DNA of 64,000 bases from Massilia agilis (GCF_024756255.1 NZ_JANUHB010000001.1:1178001-1242000); one strand, 5' to 3'. Numbered from the stretch's first letter, positions 1 to 9,260 are shown. Numbers and translations: made by a program. Notes: generated by a model from the letters alone, not told the origin.

Positions 1-800
1 TCGCGCTGTGCGTGGGCTTTGGCTACTTCAGCGACTTCCTGGCCGGCGCGCACGCGATGGACGAGCACTTTCGCAGCGCCCCGCTCGAAGAGAACATGCC
101 GGTGCTGCTTGGCCTGATCGGTTTCTGGAATCGCCAGTTCCTCGGCTGCCCGTCGGTCACCATTGCGCCCTACCACCAGGACCTGGCGCGTTTTCCGGCC
201 TACCTGCAGCAGCTTGAGATGGAGAGCAACGGCAAGCGCGTCACGCGCGATGGCGAGCCGGTGGACACGCCGACCTGCCCGGCGATCTGGGGCGAGCCCG
301 GCACCAACGGCCAGCACGCCTATTTCCAGATGCTGCACCAGGGAACGGACGTGACGCCGATCGACTTCATCGCCGCGCTCTCCCCGTCGCACGAACTGCA
401 CCATCACCACACTGCCCTGCTGGCCAACTGCTTTGCCCAGTCCGAAGCCTTCATGAAGGGAAAAACGCCGGACGAGGTGCGCCGCGACCTGCAAGGCCTG
501 CCGCTGGCCGAGATCGAACGGCTGGTGCCGCACAAGACCTTTCCCGGCAACCGGCCCAGCAACACGATCCTGATGGAGTACCTGAATCCAGCCTCGCTCG
601 GCGCACTGATCGCGCTGTACGAGCACAAGACTTTTGTGCAGGGCGTGCTGTGGGGCGTGAACAGTTTCGACCAGTGGGGCGTCGAGCTGGGCAAGGTGCT
701 GGCCAAGAAAATCGAGGCCGAGCTGGCGGGCGAACCGCAGCCGGCGCTGCACGACAGCTCGACCAATGGCCTGATCGCGCGCGCCCGCGCCGCCATCTGA
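1..800 (+). CDS. pgi: Glucose-6-phosphate isomerase, C-terminal part (cut by window start)
   Basis: Cytoplasmic phosphoglucose isomerase, interconverting glucose-6-phosphate and fructose-6-phosphate. Only about the last 265 residues are inside the window; the reading frame is open from base 3. Family hallmarks are visible: [11 protein letters not shown] with the catalytic Glu, QMLHQGT with the catalytic His, and near the C-terminus the PGI signature [14 protein letters not shown] (about 653-695) whose last Lys is the conserved catalytic lysine. The stop is a TGA at 798-800, followed 10 bases later by the lactonase gene with a GAGG ribosome site between them, so the two are probably co-transcribed. 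Identification is secure; the 5' end and promoter are outside the window. Confidence 0.97.
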   Translation, partial: ALCVGFGYFSDFLAGAHAMDEHFRSAPLEENMPVLLGLIGFWNRQFLGCPSVTIAPYHQDLARFPAYLQQLEMESNGKRVTRDGEPVDTPTCPAIWGEPGTNGQHAYFQMLHQGTDVTPIDFIAALSPSHELHHHHTALLANCFAQSEAFMKGKTPDEVRRDLQGLPLAEIERLVPHKTFPGNRPSNTILMEYLNPASLGALIALYEHKTFVQGVLWGVNSFDQWGVELGKVLAKKIEAELAGEPQPALHDSSTNGLIARARAAI

Positions 801-810
801 GGAGGCGCGC

Positions 811-1695
811 ATGGACGATATCCGCGTCGCGTTCGACCAGCCGATGCAGGTGGGCGAGTGCCCGCTGTGGCACCACGGCGAAAGCAGGCTGTATTGGGTC
901 GACATCGACGGCCGCGCGGTGCACCGGCTCGATCCGGCCAGCGGTGCGCACATGTCGTGGAAGATGGACAGCGAACCGTCGGCGCTTGCGATCCATGAGC
1001 GCGGAGGGCTGGTTGTCGCGCTGCGTGCGGGCCTGGTCCACCTGGATTCCGTAAGCGGCGCGGTCACGCCAATCGCGCCCGCCCCTTACGAGACGGCGAA
1101 GATGCGCTTTAACGATGGCCGGGTCGATCCCGCAGGCCGGTTCTGGATCGGCGGACGCGACGAACAAGGCGAAGCCGCCGCCATGTACGTGCTCGAACGC
1201 GGGCGCTTGCGCCAGCAGTGGCCCGGCACGATGAAGAATTCGAACGGGCTGGGTTTCTCGCCCGATGGCCGCCACATGTACCACACCGACACCGCGACGC
1301 ACCGCATCGATCGCTACGATTTCGATCCGGCCACAGGCATCGCGTCCAACAAGCAGGTATTCCACCAGTTCGCCACCAACAAGGGCGCGCCGGACTACGG
1401 CGGACGCCCGGACGGCGCGGCGGTGGACAGCGAAGGCAACTACTGGTGCGCCATGTTCGAAGGCGCCCGCGTACTGTGCTTCGCCCCCGGCGGCAAGCTG
1501 CTGCGCGAAGTGAAGCTGCCGCTGCGCTGCCCGACCATGATCGCATTCGGCGGTGGTGACCTGAAGACGCTCTACATCACCAGCGCCAGCCATCATCGGC
1601 CGGCCGAAGAACGTGCACAGTACCCGCTGACCGGCCGCCTGCTCGCGCTGCGCGTGGACGTTCCCGGCAAAGCTGAACCGGCCTACCTGCCCTGA
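811..1695 (+). CDS. SMP-30/gluconolactonase family lactonase
   Basis: A 294-residue six-bladed beta-propeller hydrolase of the SMP-30/regucalcin/gluconolactonase family. The expected divalent-metal ligands are present at the right places: Glu16 in GECPLW, Asn101 in NDGR, Asn145 in NSNGLGF and Asp201 in DGAAVD, so the protein looks active. Family members open sugar lactones such as D-glucono-1,5-lactone. Position directly behind pgi and near zwf makes hydrolysis of a gluconolactone or 6-phosphogluconolactone attractive, because no pgl-type gene (DevB/Pgl) is visible nearby; that substrate is inference. No signal peptide, so cytoplasmic. It ends with TGA at 1693-1695, directly abutting the stop of the convergent gene at 1696. 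Confidence 0.88.
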   Translation: MDDIRVAFDQPMQVGECPLWHHGESRLYWVDIDGRAVHRLDPASGAHMSWKMDSEPSALAIHERGGLVVALRAGLVHLDSVSGAVTPIAPAPYETAKMRFNDGRVDPAGRFWIGGRDEQGEAAAMYVLERGRLRQQWPGTMKNSNGLGFSPDGRHMYHTDTATHRIDRYDFDPATGIASNKQVFHQFATNKGAPDYGGRPDGAAVDSEGNYWCAMFEGARVLCFAPGGKLLREVKLPLRCPTMIAFGGGDLKTLYITSASHHRPAEERAQYPLTGRLLALRVDVPGKAEPAYLP

Positions 1696-2784
1696 TCAGG
1701 ATTCGGCACGCCTGATCGCCAGCCGCGGGTGGTCCGGGTCGCGCAGGTCCAGCGAGAACGCATAGGCCCCCGGCTGGTCCACATCCAGCACCAGCCGCTC
1801 GCCGTGATACTTGAGCGCCAGGTCTGCGCCTGGCGACACCACCAGATCGCGCGGCGCGCCGCCAAAGGCCAGCCAACCATCGCCCGACTCGAGGCGGAAC
1901 TTCCACTTGCCGCGCTTGAGGTCGACCACGGCGCTGTATCGGTTTTTCTCCTGCTCGCGGAACGGCGCGCCCTCCTTCCAGTTGTCCGCCGAGGTCATCA
2001 ACGCTATCGGCCTGGTGGCGAGGAACTGCTGTTTGCGCTCCATGCTCGCTTGCGACCAGAACTCGAACTCAATCAGGGCGTCATCGGACAACGACTTGTC
2101 GGACACCGGCGCGAACAGCTTGTAACCGTCGGAACGGAACGGCTGGCGTACACCGTGATCGACGATCGCTGCACTCAACGGCCAATCCCCCAGGAAGGCG
2201 GCGACCTTGATGCGCTTTGACGAACACCAGTCACCGCCGAGGAAAACCGTGTTGAAGAAGGCGCGCTGGGCGAAGCCGATCTCCTTCTTGGCGACCGCGA
2301 TCTTCACCTCGCACTCCAGGCGCAGGTCGCCCAGGCGGCGCACATTCGGCGCCAGGCCTGGTGTGCGCACCTGCGCGTCGTAGCCCACCGTGGACTTTTT
2401 CTGGTTCAGGACAAGGTCTGCGTCATCGTCATACGCTGCCTGGCTGCGCGGCAGCACGAATGTGCCATCGACCGCGACCGGCACCGGGAGCGAATGCTCG
2501 TTGCCGGCCAGCCGCAAGGTGACACCATCCCAGCGCTCCTGTTCGCCGAACACCGCGTTGCGTCGCCAGAACCGCCCGCGCAGCTCGGCCTTCGGCGCGA
2601 GGCTGCGATGCTCGTCAAACGCGTCCAGAGCGGCCCACAGGGTGCGGTAAGGCTTGAGATCGGCATTGCGCATGCCTTCAACCGTCACCTCGGCGACCTG
2701 TTCCGGTTCCTGCGCCACAGCCGCGCACGCGGACAGGGCCGCCAGCACCACGCAAGACAAGGCCAATGTTCGCGATGTCGACAT
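1696..2784 (-). CDS. Exported or lipid-anchored protein of unknown function
   Basis: About 362 residues, not assigned to a family. The N-terminus is a clear export signal: a hydrophobic stretch LALSCVVLAALSACAAVA followed by a charged mature start. The LSAC tetrapeptide could be a lipobox, giving a lipoprotein, or AVA-QE could be a signal peptidase I site. The start chosen is the ATG at 2784, which has GAAGG seven bases upstream; a TTG at 2790 overlapping the preceding stop is the alternative. The rest is a soluble, charged, beta-rich-looking sequence. It lies 2 bases downstream of the exported protein gene at 2787-3524 and is surely translated from the same message; the two may act together in the envelope. 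Confidence 0.75.
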   Translation of the reverse strand: MSTSRTLALSCVVLAALSACAAVAQEPEQVAEVTVEGMRNADLKPYRTLWAALDAFDEHRSLAPKAELRGRFWRRNAVFGEQERWDGVTLRLAGNEHSLPVPVAVDGTFVLPRSQAAYDDDADLVLNQKKSTVGYDAQVRTPGLAPNVRRLGDLRLECEVKIAVAKKEIGFAQRAFFNTVFLGGDWCSSKRIKVAAFLGDWPLSAAIVDHGVRQPFRSDGYKLFAPVSDKSLSDDALIEFEFWSQASMERKQQFLATRPIALMTSADNWKEGAPFREQEKNRYSAVVDLKRGKWKFRLESGDGWLAFGGAPRDLVVSPGADLALKYHGERLVLDVDQPGAYAFSLDLRDPDHPRLAIRRAES

Positions 2785-2786
2785 GG

Positions 2787-3524
2787 TCAAGCCTTCGGCG
2801 CGAAACTGTAGGTGTTGTGGTACTGGGTGCTGCTGCCCAGGCCCTTCGCCGTGCCCTGCTCGTCACGCTTGAGCACCACCAGGCGATTGGCCACCACGCT
2901 GAACACGAAGTCCTCCCTGGCCTGCTGCTCGAACGACAGGAACACCATGACCTTGGCGCGCCGCCGGTGCGTGATGCTGGCCGCCAGCGGCACATTGTCC
3001 GCCCCCAGCCAGACCTGCGCGATGTGGGTGCTCTCCTTCATCTTGATCTGCTCCTCGTCAGGGCCGCGCTCCACCAGCGCCAGCTCCAGCACACGCACCG
3101 GCTTGCCCTGGTAGGTGTCGGCGCGCTCCGACTTCAACTGGGCGCCATCGAGGGCGCGCACGAAGGCAGGCGCGTAGTTGACCAGGTTGGCGATGCGCAG
3201 CGCGGACGAGGTGCCGACCAGCGTGGACAGCGCTTCGTTGCGCCTGGCCCCATTCGGCGGGCTGGCCTCGTCGGCGGCGCGCTTGAGCGTGGCGCGGTCC
3301 CAGCGGATCTGCAGGGTGCCCGGCTCCTCTTCCACTTGCGCCGAGGCGTGCGCGTCTTGCGGCGGCTTCTTGCCGTCGAGGTCGCGCTCGGACTGCTTCG
3401 CCTCGAACGTGCCGCGCAGTGTTCCCTGGCCTTGCAAGGTCACGAGGCCAGCGCGCAGGTCGTCCAGCCCGTTGGCCCAGGCGGCATTGGCAAGCAACAG
3501 TGCAAGCAGCGCGGCATACCTCAT
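2787..3524 (-). CDS. Exported protein of unknown function
   Basis: A 245-residue protein with a typical Sec signal peptide (short basic start, then LLALLLANAAWA, cleavage probably after AWA near residue 17). The mature part begins NGLDDLRAGLVTL and has an overall look of a periplasmic beta protein; the C-terminal region includes long charged strands. I cannot name a family. It is the first gene of a two-gene unit with the lipoprotein-like gene downstream on the same strand, and is transcribed divergently from zwf across about 330 bases. Function unknown; it could be an envelope stress or outer-membrane maintenance factor, but nothing in the sequence proves this. Confidence 0.75.
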   Translation of the reverse strand: MRYAALLALLLANAAWANGLDDLRAGLVTLQGQGTLRGTFEAKQSERDLDGKKPPQDAHASAQVEEEPGTLQIRWDRATLKRAADEASPPNGARRNEALSTLVGTSSALRIANLVNYAPAFVRALDGAQLKSERADTYQGKPVRVLELALVERGPDEEQIKMKESTHIAQVWLGADNVPLAASITHRRRAKVMVFLSFEQQAREDFVFSVVANRLVVLKRDEQGTAKGLGSSTQYHNTYSFAPKA

Positions 3525-3859
3525 CTGGGATCCCTTCGTAAGTGTTGGTTAATCTGGCGCGCCAACTATACCGGACGCGCCGATGAACGGTTGATGAGTT
3601 TGTAATGGGTTGTTTCGGGCATATGCACGGCATGGCTCAATGTCGCGCGCAGTGAGCGCCATATTCAATTTATTGCCGCAACCAACCGCACACGTCCCGC
3701 CAGTCGCCTTGATCGCGCTTCGCGCGACCTCTGCTCAATCGATATGGCACCATAGCCAGTCAGATTCCCACCCAGCCGTAGTAAATTTTCTTGCAAACTC
3801 CATATTTGCGTAGTAAATTTACATGTATGCGTCCACTCCCACTTTGCGATCGACTACCC
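3525..3859 (+). promoter_or_regulatory. Divergent intergenic region upstream of zwf
   Basis: About 335 bases without a convincing gene between the exported-protein gene (minus) and zwf (plus). It is clearly richer in A+T than its surroundings, especially 3655-3830, as expected of a promoter. The notable content is a pair of direct repeats at 3778-3820, annotated separately. No clean -35/-10 pair could be chosen by eye. Confidence 0.6.
3778..3822 (+). promoter_or_regulatory. Pair of putative HexR operators before zwf-hexR
   Basis: The 11-mer GTAGTAAATTT occurs at 3778-3788 and again at 3810-3820, 32 bases apart, about three helical turns. The second copy extends to a perfect 10-bp palindrome, GTAAATTTAC (3813-3822); the first copy has nine of ten. 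HexR/RpiR-type regulators of zwf bind short palindromes of this A/T-rich kind, and hexR is the second gene of the operon that starts 38 bases downstream. Assignment to HexR is inference from position and symmetry. Confidence 0.6.
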
Positions 3860-5329
3860 ATGGCTCTCAACGATTTCGACCTCGTTCTGTTCGGCGGCAG
3901 CGGCGACCTTGCAATGCGCAAGCTGCTGCCCGCGATGTACGCGCGCGACTACTGCAAGGACCTGCCGGAGACGGCCCGCATCATCTGCGTGGGCCGCGCC
4001 GAATGGTCGCAGGAGCACTTCCTGCAAACGGTGGAAACGAGCTCGAAGCCGCACATCAAGGAGACCCCGACCGACGAGCACTGGGAGCGCTTCCTGCAGC
4101 GCCTGGTGTACGTGTCGGTCAACGCGACCGACGTGGCCAGCTATGGCGCCTTGGTTGAGGCGCTGCGCCGCGACCCGGCGATCACGCGTGTGTACTACCT
4201 TGCCACCCCGCCCTCGCTGTTCGCCCAGATCTGCGACAACCTGAAGGCGACGGGGCTGGCCACGCCGAACTCGCGCGTGGTGCTGGAAAAGCCGCTCGGC
4301 CGCGACCTCGCGTCGGCCAAGCGCATCAACGCCGAAGTGGGCAAGGTCTTTGCCGAGCAGCAGATCTACCGGATCGACCACTACCTGGGCAAGGAAACGG
4401 TGCAGAACCTGCTGGCCCTGCGCTTCGGGAACATCCTGTTCGAGCCGCTGTGGCGCCGCGAATGGATCAGCGACGTGCAGATCACCATCGCCGAAAAGAT
4501 CGGCGTGGGCAACCGCCTGGGCTACTACGACACCTCGGGCGCGCTGCGCGACATGCTGCAGAACCACCTGCTGCAGCTGCTGTGTATCGTCGCCATGGAG
4601 CCGCCGACCTCGATCTCGCCGGACGCGGTGCGCGACTCCAAGCTGCAGGTGCTGCGCTCGCTCAAGCGCTTCACCCCGACCACGCTTGCGCAGAACATCG
4701 TGCGCGGCCAGTACCGCGGCGGCTACGTCGACGGCAAGGCGGTGCCGGGCTACCGCGAGGAGCCGGACGCGCCCAAGCATTCCAAGACCGAGACCTTCGT
4801 CGCCCTCAAGGCCGAAATCGACACCTGGCGCTGGGCCGGCGTGCCGTTCTACCTGCGCACCGGCAAGCGCATGGCCGACCGCCTGGCCGAGATCGTGGTG
4901 CGCTTCAAGCAGATCCCGCATTCGATCTTCCACCAGCCCACGTCCACCTTCCAGCCCAACAGCCTGGTCATTCGCCTGCAGCCGGACGAAGGCCTGTCGC
5001 TGAACCTGATGGCCAAGACGCCGGGCGACAGCATGCGCCTGAAGCAGGCCGAGCTCGAGCTGGACTTCCGCGAGCAGTTCAAGGCCCCGCGCATGGAAGC
5101 CTACGAGCGCCTGCTGCTGGACGTGCTGCGCGGCCAGCTCACGCTGTTCATGCGCGGCGACGAACTGGAAGCGGCATGGGAATGGGTCGAGCCGATCCTC
5201 AACCACTGGGAACAGGACGACAACTCGCCCCTGCCCTATGCGTCCGGCACCTGGGGCCCGGCCGCATCGTCCGCGCTGATCGGGCGCGACGGCCTGCAGT
5301 GGCGCGAAGAAGCGCTGCCGGAAGACTAA
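3860..5329 (+). CDS. zwf: Glucose-6-phosphate 1-dehydrogenase
   Basis: First enzyme of the oxidative pentose phosphate and Entner-Doudoroff routes; oxidises glucose-6-phosphate with NAD(P)+ to 6-phosphogluconolactone in the cytoplasm. The dinucleotide-binding motif FGGSGDLA is at residues 11-18 and the active-site signature RIDHYLGKE at 171-179. From the ATG at 3860 the protein is 489 residues, the usual length; the frame is open further upstream to 3791, but that would add residues before the conserved LNDFDLVLFGGSG start and would run through the operator palindromes. The next gene, hexR, begins 16 bases after the stop, so the two form an operon, presumably self-regulated through the repeats upstream. 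Confidence 0.97.
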   Translation: MALNDFDLVLFGGSGDLAMRKLLPAMYARDYCKDLPETARIICVGRAEWSQEHFLQTVETSSKPHIKETPTDEHWERFLQRLVYVSVNATDVASYGALVEALRRDPAITRVYYLATPPSLFAQICDNLKATGLATPNSRVVLEKPLGRDLASAKRINAEVGKVFAEQQIYRIDHYLGKETVQNLLALRFGNILFEPLWRREWISDVQITIAEKIGVGNRLGYYDTSGALRDMLQNHLLQLLCIVAMEPPTSISPDAVRDSKLQVLRSLKRFTPTTLAQNIVRGQYRGGYVDGKAVPGYREEPDAPKHSKTETFVALKAEIDTWRWAGVPFYLRTGKRMADRLAEIVVRFKQIPHSIFHQPTSTFQPNSLVIRLQPDEGLSLNLMAKTPGDSMRLKQAELELDFREQFKAPRMEAYERLLLDVLRGQLTLFMRGDELEAAWEWVEPILNHWEQDDNSPLPYASGTWGPAASSALIGRDGLQWREEALPED

Positions 5330-5345
5330 GGGCGAGGAACAGACC

Positions 5346-6200
5346 GTGCTGCTCGATTCAATCCGCACCCAGCTCGACTCGCTGTCGCGCTCCGAACGCA
5401 AGGTGGCGCTGGCGGTGCTGGACAATCCAGCCGCCACCGTCAGCCAGAACATCACCGCGCTGGCCAAGAGCGCGCAGGTGTCCGAGCCGACCGTGGTGCG
5501 CTTTTGCCGCACCCTCGGCTACGAAGGCTGGCATGAGTTCAAGCTCAAGCTGGCGCAGGGGCTCGCGCTCGCGCTGCCCGGCGCCACCGACCAGCCGGCG
5601 CAGGACGACCTTGCGTCCGACCTCGTCAACAAGATCTGCAGCCGCTCGATCAACACCCTGCTCGACCTGCGCAACAACCTGAACCCCGAGACCATCCAGA
5701 AAGCGCTCGACATCCTCTCGCGCGCCAACAAGATCGAGTTCTACGGCCAGGGCACGTCGGGCTTCGTCGCGGCCGATGCGCAGCACAAGTTCTTCCGCTC
5801 GGGCGTGCCGACGGTGGCCTATACCGACCCCGCGATCCACTCGATCGCCGCGGCGCTGGTGCACGAGGGCGACGCGGTGGTGGCGATTTCGCAGCGCGGC
5901 AACAACCCGGCGCTGGTGCGCTCGGCCAAGCTGGCGCGCCGCGCCGGGGCGGACGTGATCGTGCTGGCGCCCTCGGGCACGCCGCTGGCGGACATGGCCA
6001 CGGTACTCATCCCGATCGACCTCGTGTTTGCGATCGACCCCTACACGCCGATCTCGGCGCGCCTTGCTTACCTGGTCGTGATCGACGTGCTGGCCGTGGG
6101 CCTGGCCCTGCAGCGCGGACCCGAATTCCGCAAGAAGATGCAGAACGCCCAGAAGGCGCTGCAGGAATTCGACATGCAGTTCGATTCCTTCATCGGATAG
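5346..6200 (+). CDS. hexR: HexR-like RpiR-family transcriptional regulator
   Basis: A 284-residue sugar-phosphate-responsive DNA-binding regulator. The N-terminal RpiR helix-turn-helix covers about residues 1-75, with the recognition segment around AQVSEPTVVRFCRTLGY; a SIS sugar-phosphate-binding domain follows at about 125-255 (EFYGQGTSGFVAAD, AISQRGNNPALV). Members of this group, called HexR, repress zwf and Entner-Doudoroff genes and release DNA upon binding 2-keto-3-deoxy-6-phosphogluconate. The start is a GTG at 5346 with a GAGG site just upstream, 16 bases after zwf. Being cotranscribed with zwf behind two putative operators points to autoregulation. HexR rather than another RpiR paralogue is supported by the zwf linkage. 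Confidence 0.9.
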   Translation: MLLDSIRTQLDSLSRSERKVALAVLDNPAATVSQNITALAKSAQVSEPTVVRFCRTLGYEGWHEFKLKLAQGLALALPGATDQPAQDDLASDLVNKICSRSINTLLDLRNNLNPETIQKALDILSRANKIEFYGQGTSGFVAADAQHKFFRSGVPTVAYTDPAIHSIAAALVHEGDAVVAISQRGNNPALVRSAKLARRAGADVIVLAPSGTPLADMATVLIPIDLVFAIDPYTPISARLAYLVVIDVLAVGLALQRGPEFRKKMQNAQKALQEFDMQFDSFIG

Positions 6201-6242
6201 CCCGCCACATCTGCGTGCGCCGGTGCAGTCCTGCGCCCGCGG

Positions 6243-7076
6243 CTAAATCATCTCCAGCGGCACCTTGCGGCGCGGCGGAGGAAACGCCCGGTCAAGCGCT
6301 TGCATGTCGATCGGGGACAGGCGCAGGTCGAGCGCCGCGCGTGCCTGCTTGACGTAGTGCGGCGTGCCGGCCTTCGGTATCGCGATCACCTGTTCATCGC
6401 GCAGGACCCAGGCAAGGGTGATCTGCGCCGGCGTCGTCGAATATTCGTCCGCCAGCCGCAGCACCTCGGCCTCGCGCAACAGCACGCCCTGCTCCAGCGG
6501 CGAATACGCCATCACCGGCATCGCATGCCGCCTGCTCCACGGCAGCAGGTCGAACTCGATCCCGCGCCGCATCAGGTTGTAGAGCACCTGGTTGGCCTGG
6601 GCGTTGCGCCCGCCCGGCAAGGCCAGCAGTTCCTCCATGTCGTCGGTATCGAAATTGCTCACGCCCCAGTGGCGGATCTTGCCGTCGCTGGCCAGGCGCT
6701 CCAGCGCATCGACGGTCTCGGCCAATGGCACGCCCCCGCGCCAGTGCAGCAGGTACAGGTCGATGTAGTCGGTCGCCATGCGCTTGAGGCTCGCCTCGCA
6801 TGCCGCGATCGTTCCCTTGCGCGAGGCATGTTGCGGAAGCACCTTGCTGACGATGAACGCTTCCTGCCGGCGTCCTGCGAGCGCCTCCCCAACCAGCTCC
6901 TCGGCCGCGCCGTCGCCGTACATCTCGGCGGTATCGATCAGGGTCATCCCGTTGTCGAGTGCGCAGACCAGGGCGTCAAGCTCGTGGCGGCGCCTTTCCG
7001 GCTGCTCGCCCATGCGCCAGGTGCCGATGCCTAACACCGGCACGTCCACGCCTGCGGGAAGTTTCGTGGTACGCAT
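6243..7076 (-). CDS. Aldo/keto reductase
   Basis: NADPH-dependent oxidoreductase of the aldo/keto reductase superfamily, 277 residues, cytoplasmic. The catalytic tetrad is visible: Asp48 and Tyr53 in LIDTAEMYG, Lys78 in IVSKVLP and His111 in YLLHWRGG. The ending [14 protein letters not shown] is the usual cofactor-binding region near the C-terminus. The start was set at the ATG at 7076 because an excellent AAAGGAG ribosome site lies five bases before it; an in-frame ATG at 7094 would put that site inside the gene. Substrate unknown. It is monocistronic and divergent from the transglutaminase-like gene. Confidence 0.92.
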   Translation of the reverse strand: MRTTKLPAGVDVPVLGIGTWRMGEQPERRRHELDALVCALDNGMTLIDTAEMYGDGAAEELVGEALAGRRQEAFIVSKVLPQHASRKGTIAACEASLKRMATDYIDLYLLHWRGGVPLAETVDALERLASDGKIRHWGVSNFDTDDMEELLALPGGRNAQANQVLYNLMRRGIEFDLLPWSRRHAMPVMAYSPLEQGVLLREAEVLRLADEYSTTPAQITLAWVLRDEQVIAIPKAGTPHYVKQARAALDLRLSPIDMQALDRAFPPPRRKVPLEMI

Positions 7077-7165
7077 ATCCGCTCCTTTACTCATCAGATA
7101 GCCTGCCCCGGCAAGCCGGCGCCTGCGTGATAAAGTGATGCTTTATTGACCATCAAGCGTAGCAC

Positions 7166-7756
7166 ATGCGCCCTTACCTTTCCTCGAGCAAGTACATCGA
7201 CTTCGACAACCCGGAAGTGCTGTCGGTTGCCCGTCGCCTGAAGGCCTCTGCCGGCTCCGAATCCGACCTCGTGCGCCTGTGCTTCGAGTTCGTCCGGGAC
7301 GAGATCGAGCACAGCGTCGATTTCAAGCGCAATCCCGTGACCTGCAAAGCGTCCGATGTGTTGCGGTTCCGGACCGGCTACTGCTATGCAAAAAGCCATT
7401 TGCTCGCGGCTTTGCTCAGGGCGAACGGCGTTCCGGCAGGCCTCTGCTACCAGCGTCTTTCGACGGGGTCCAGCAGCGCACCGTACTGCCTGCATGGCCT
7501 GAACGCCGTGTACCTCAAGGAGCATGGCTGGTACCGGCTCGACGCGCGCGGCAACAAGCCCGGCGTGGATGCCCGGTTTACGCCTCCGCGCGAGGCCCTC
7601 GCCTTTTCGATCAACGAGCCGCAGGAACGGGACCTGCCCGAAATCTGGGCCGAGCCGCTTCCGGTCGTGGTCGAGGTTCTCGCGCGCTACGACACCTTTG
7701 ACCAGGTGCTCGCCAACCTGCCGGACGTCGAGCTTGCGGAGCTGCCTGTAAAATAG
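7166..7756 (+). CDS. Transglutaminase-like (papain-fold) protein
   Basis: A 196-residue protein with the transglutaminase-like cysteine-peptidase fold. The triad can be placed as Cys73 in RTGYCYAKS, His110 in YCLHGLNAVYL and Asp126 in WYRLDARGN, with the usual spacing. No signal peptide or membrane segment, so probably cytosolic. Bacterial proteins of this compact kind are thought to be peptidases or amidases rather than true cross-linkers, and the substrate is unknown. It starts about 90 bases from the divergent aldo/keto reductase and ends 33 bases before the methionine sulfoxide reductase gene, with which it may be cotranscribed. Confidence 0.87.
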   Translation: MRPYLSSSKYIDFDNPEVLSVARRLKASAGSESDLVRLCFEFVRDEIEHSVDFKRNPVTCKASDVLRFRTGYCYAKSHLLAALLRANGVPAGLCYQRLSTGSSSAPYCLHGLNAVYLKEHGWYRLDARGNKPGVDARFTPPREALAFSINEPQERDLPEIWAEPLPVVVEVLARYDTFDQVLANLPDVELAELPVK

Positions 7757-7789
7757 CGTGTTTTACAAGCGCTCGTCCGACATCCGAAC

Positions 7790-8287
7790 ATGCACATCTC
7801 CCCAGAACGCAGTACCCGCCCCGATTACGACCTGCTGGTACGCCAGGTCACCAGCGTCCTTGAAGGCGAGACCTCGCTGGTCGCCAACGCCTCGCAGTTT
7901 TCCGCGCTCGTCTACGACACCCTGGCGGACCTGAACTGGGCCGGCTTCTACCTGACCGTGCCGGGCAAGAACGGCCGCGAGCAGGACCTGCTGGTCGGCC
8001 CGTTCCAGGGCAAGCCGGCGTGCGCCCGCATCCCGTTCGGGCGCGGCGTGTGCGGCACCGCGGCGGCCGAGCGGCGCACCATCGTCGTGGCGGACGTGCA
8101 TGCCTTCCCCGGCCACATCGCCTGCGACTCGGCATCCAACGCCGAGATCGTGATCCCGCTGGTCAAGAACGGCAAGGTGATCGGCGTGTTCGACATCGAC
8201 AGCCCGAGCCTGAACCGCTTTACCGAAGAAGACCGCGCCGGCCTGGAAGCGATGCTTAAGGCCTTCCTCGACGCGACCGATTGCTGA
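7790..8287 (+). CDS. msrC: Free methionine-(R)-sulfoxide reductase (GAF domain)
   Basis: A single GAF domain of 165 residues that reduces free methionine-R-sulfoxide, a cytosolic repair enzyme against oxidative damage. The three functional cysteines are present: Cys78 in ACARIPFG, Cys88 in RGVCGTAA and Cys112 in HIACDSASN. Their spacings (10 and 24 residues) equal those of E. coli Cys84/94/118, and the closing segment VIGVFDIDSP is typical. This separates it from GAF domains of sensory proteins. It sits just before tal, 27 bases apart, in the same direction. Confidence 0.93.
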   Translation: MHISPERSTRPDYDLLVRQVTSVLEGETSLVANASQFSALVYDTLADLNWAGFYLTVPGKNGREQDLLVGPFQGKPACARIPFGRGVCGTAAAERRTIVVADVHAFPGHIACDSASNAEIVIPLVKNGKVIGVFDIDSPSLNRFTEEDRAGLEAMLKAFLDATDC

Positions 8288-8314
8288 TCCGACCATCCCT
8301 ACCAGAACACGCAC

Positions 8315-9244
8315 ATGAACCAGCTCGAACAACTGAAGCAGTACACCACCGTCGTCGCCGACACCGGCGACTTCCAGTCGATCAAGGCCTACGCGCCGCA
8401 GGACGCGACCACCAACCCGTCGCTGATCCTGAAGGCGGTGCAAAAGCCGGAGTACCGCCCGCTGCTCGAAAAAACCATCGCCGACTTCCCGAAAGCCTCG
8501 ACCGGCGAGATCATCGACCGCCTGCTGATCGCGTTCGGCACCGAGATCCTCAAGTACGTGCCGGGCCGCGTCTCCACCGAGATCGACGCCGCGCTGTCGT
8601 TCGATACCGAAGCGACGGTCGCCAAGGGCCGCGAGCTGATCGCGCTGTATGAAGAAGCGGGCATCGACCGCAAGCGCGTGCTGATCAAGATCGCATCGAC
8701 CTGGGAAGGCATCCGCGCGGCCGAGATCCTGGAGCGCGAAGGCATCCGCTGCAACCTGACGCTGCTGTTCTCGCTGTGCCAGGCGATCGCCTGTGCCCAG
8801 GCCAATGTGCAGCTGATCTCGCCGTTCGTCGGCCGCATCTACGACTGGTACAAGAAGTCGACCGGCATCGACTACCAGGGCGCGGACGACCCGGGCGTGC
8901 AATCGGTCAAGCGCATCTACCAGTACTACCGCAAGTTCGGCTACAAGACCGAAGTGATGGGCGCGAGCTTCCGCAACACCTCGCAGATCCTGGAACTGGC
9001 CGGCTGCGACCTGCTGACCATCTCGCCGGACCTGCTGCAAAAGCTGGCCGATGCGAGCGGCACGGTCGAGCGCAAGCTGAGCCCGGACGCGGGCGCGGCG
9101 ATCGAGAAGATCGCCATGGACGAGAAGACCTTCCGCTTCATGCTCAACGAAGACGCGATGGCGACCGAAAAGCTGGCCGAAGGCATCCGTGCGTTCTGCG
9201 CCGACTCGGGCAAGCTCAAGCAGATGATCGAATCGATGCGCTAA
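8315..9244 (+). CDS. tal: Transaldolase
   Basis: Non-oxidative pentose phosphate pathway enzyme, moving a dihydroxyacetone unit between sugar phosphates in the cytosol. 309 residues, usual for the TalB class. The Schiff-base lysine is Lys125 in [12 protein letters not shown]; the N-terminal [11 protein letters not shown] and DATTNPSLI motifs and the [12 protein letters not shown] segment are diagnostic. It closes the sugar block that began with pgi, zwf and hexR, though other genes intervene. Followed by a family-1 palindromic repeat that may serve as the terminator between it and the convergent TetR gene. Confidence 0.97.
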   Translation: MNQLEQLKQYTTVVADTGDFQSIKAYAPQDATTNPSLILKAVQKPEYRPLLEKTIADFPKASTGEIIDRLLIAFGTEILKYVPGRVSTEIDAALSFDTEATVAKGRELIALYEEAGIDRKRVLIKIASTWEGIRAAEILEREGIRCNLTLLFSLCQAIACAQANVQLISPFVGRIYDWYKKSTGIDYQGADDPGVQSVKRIYQYYRKFGYKTEVMGASFRNTSQILELAGCDLLTISPDLLQKLADASGTVERKLSPDAGAAIEKIAMDEKTFRFMLNEDAMATEKLAEGIRAFCADSGKLKQMIESMR

Positions 9245-9260
9245 GCCCGCCGCGCATCAT

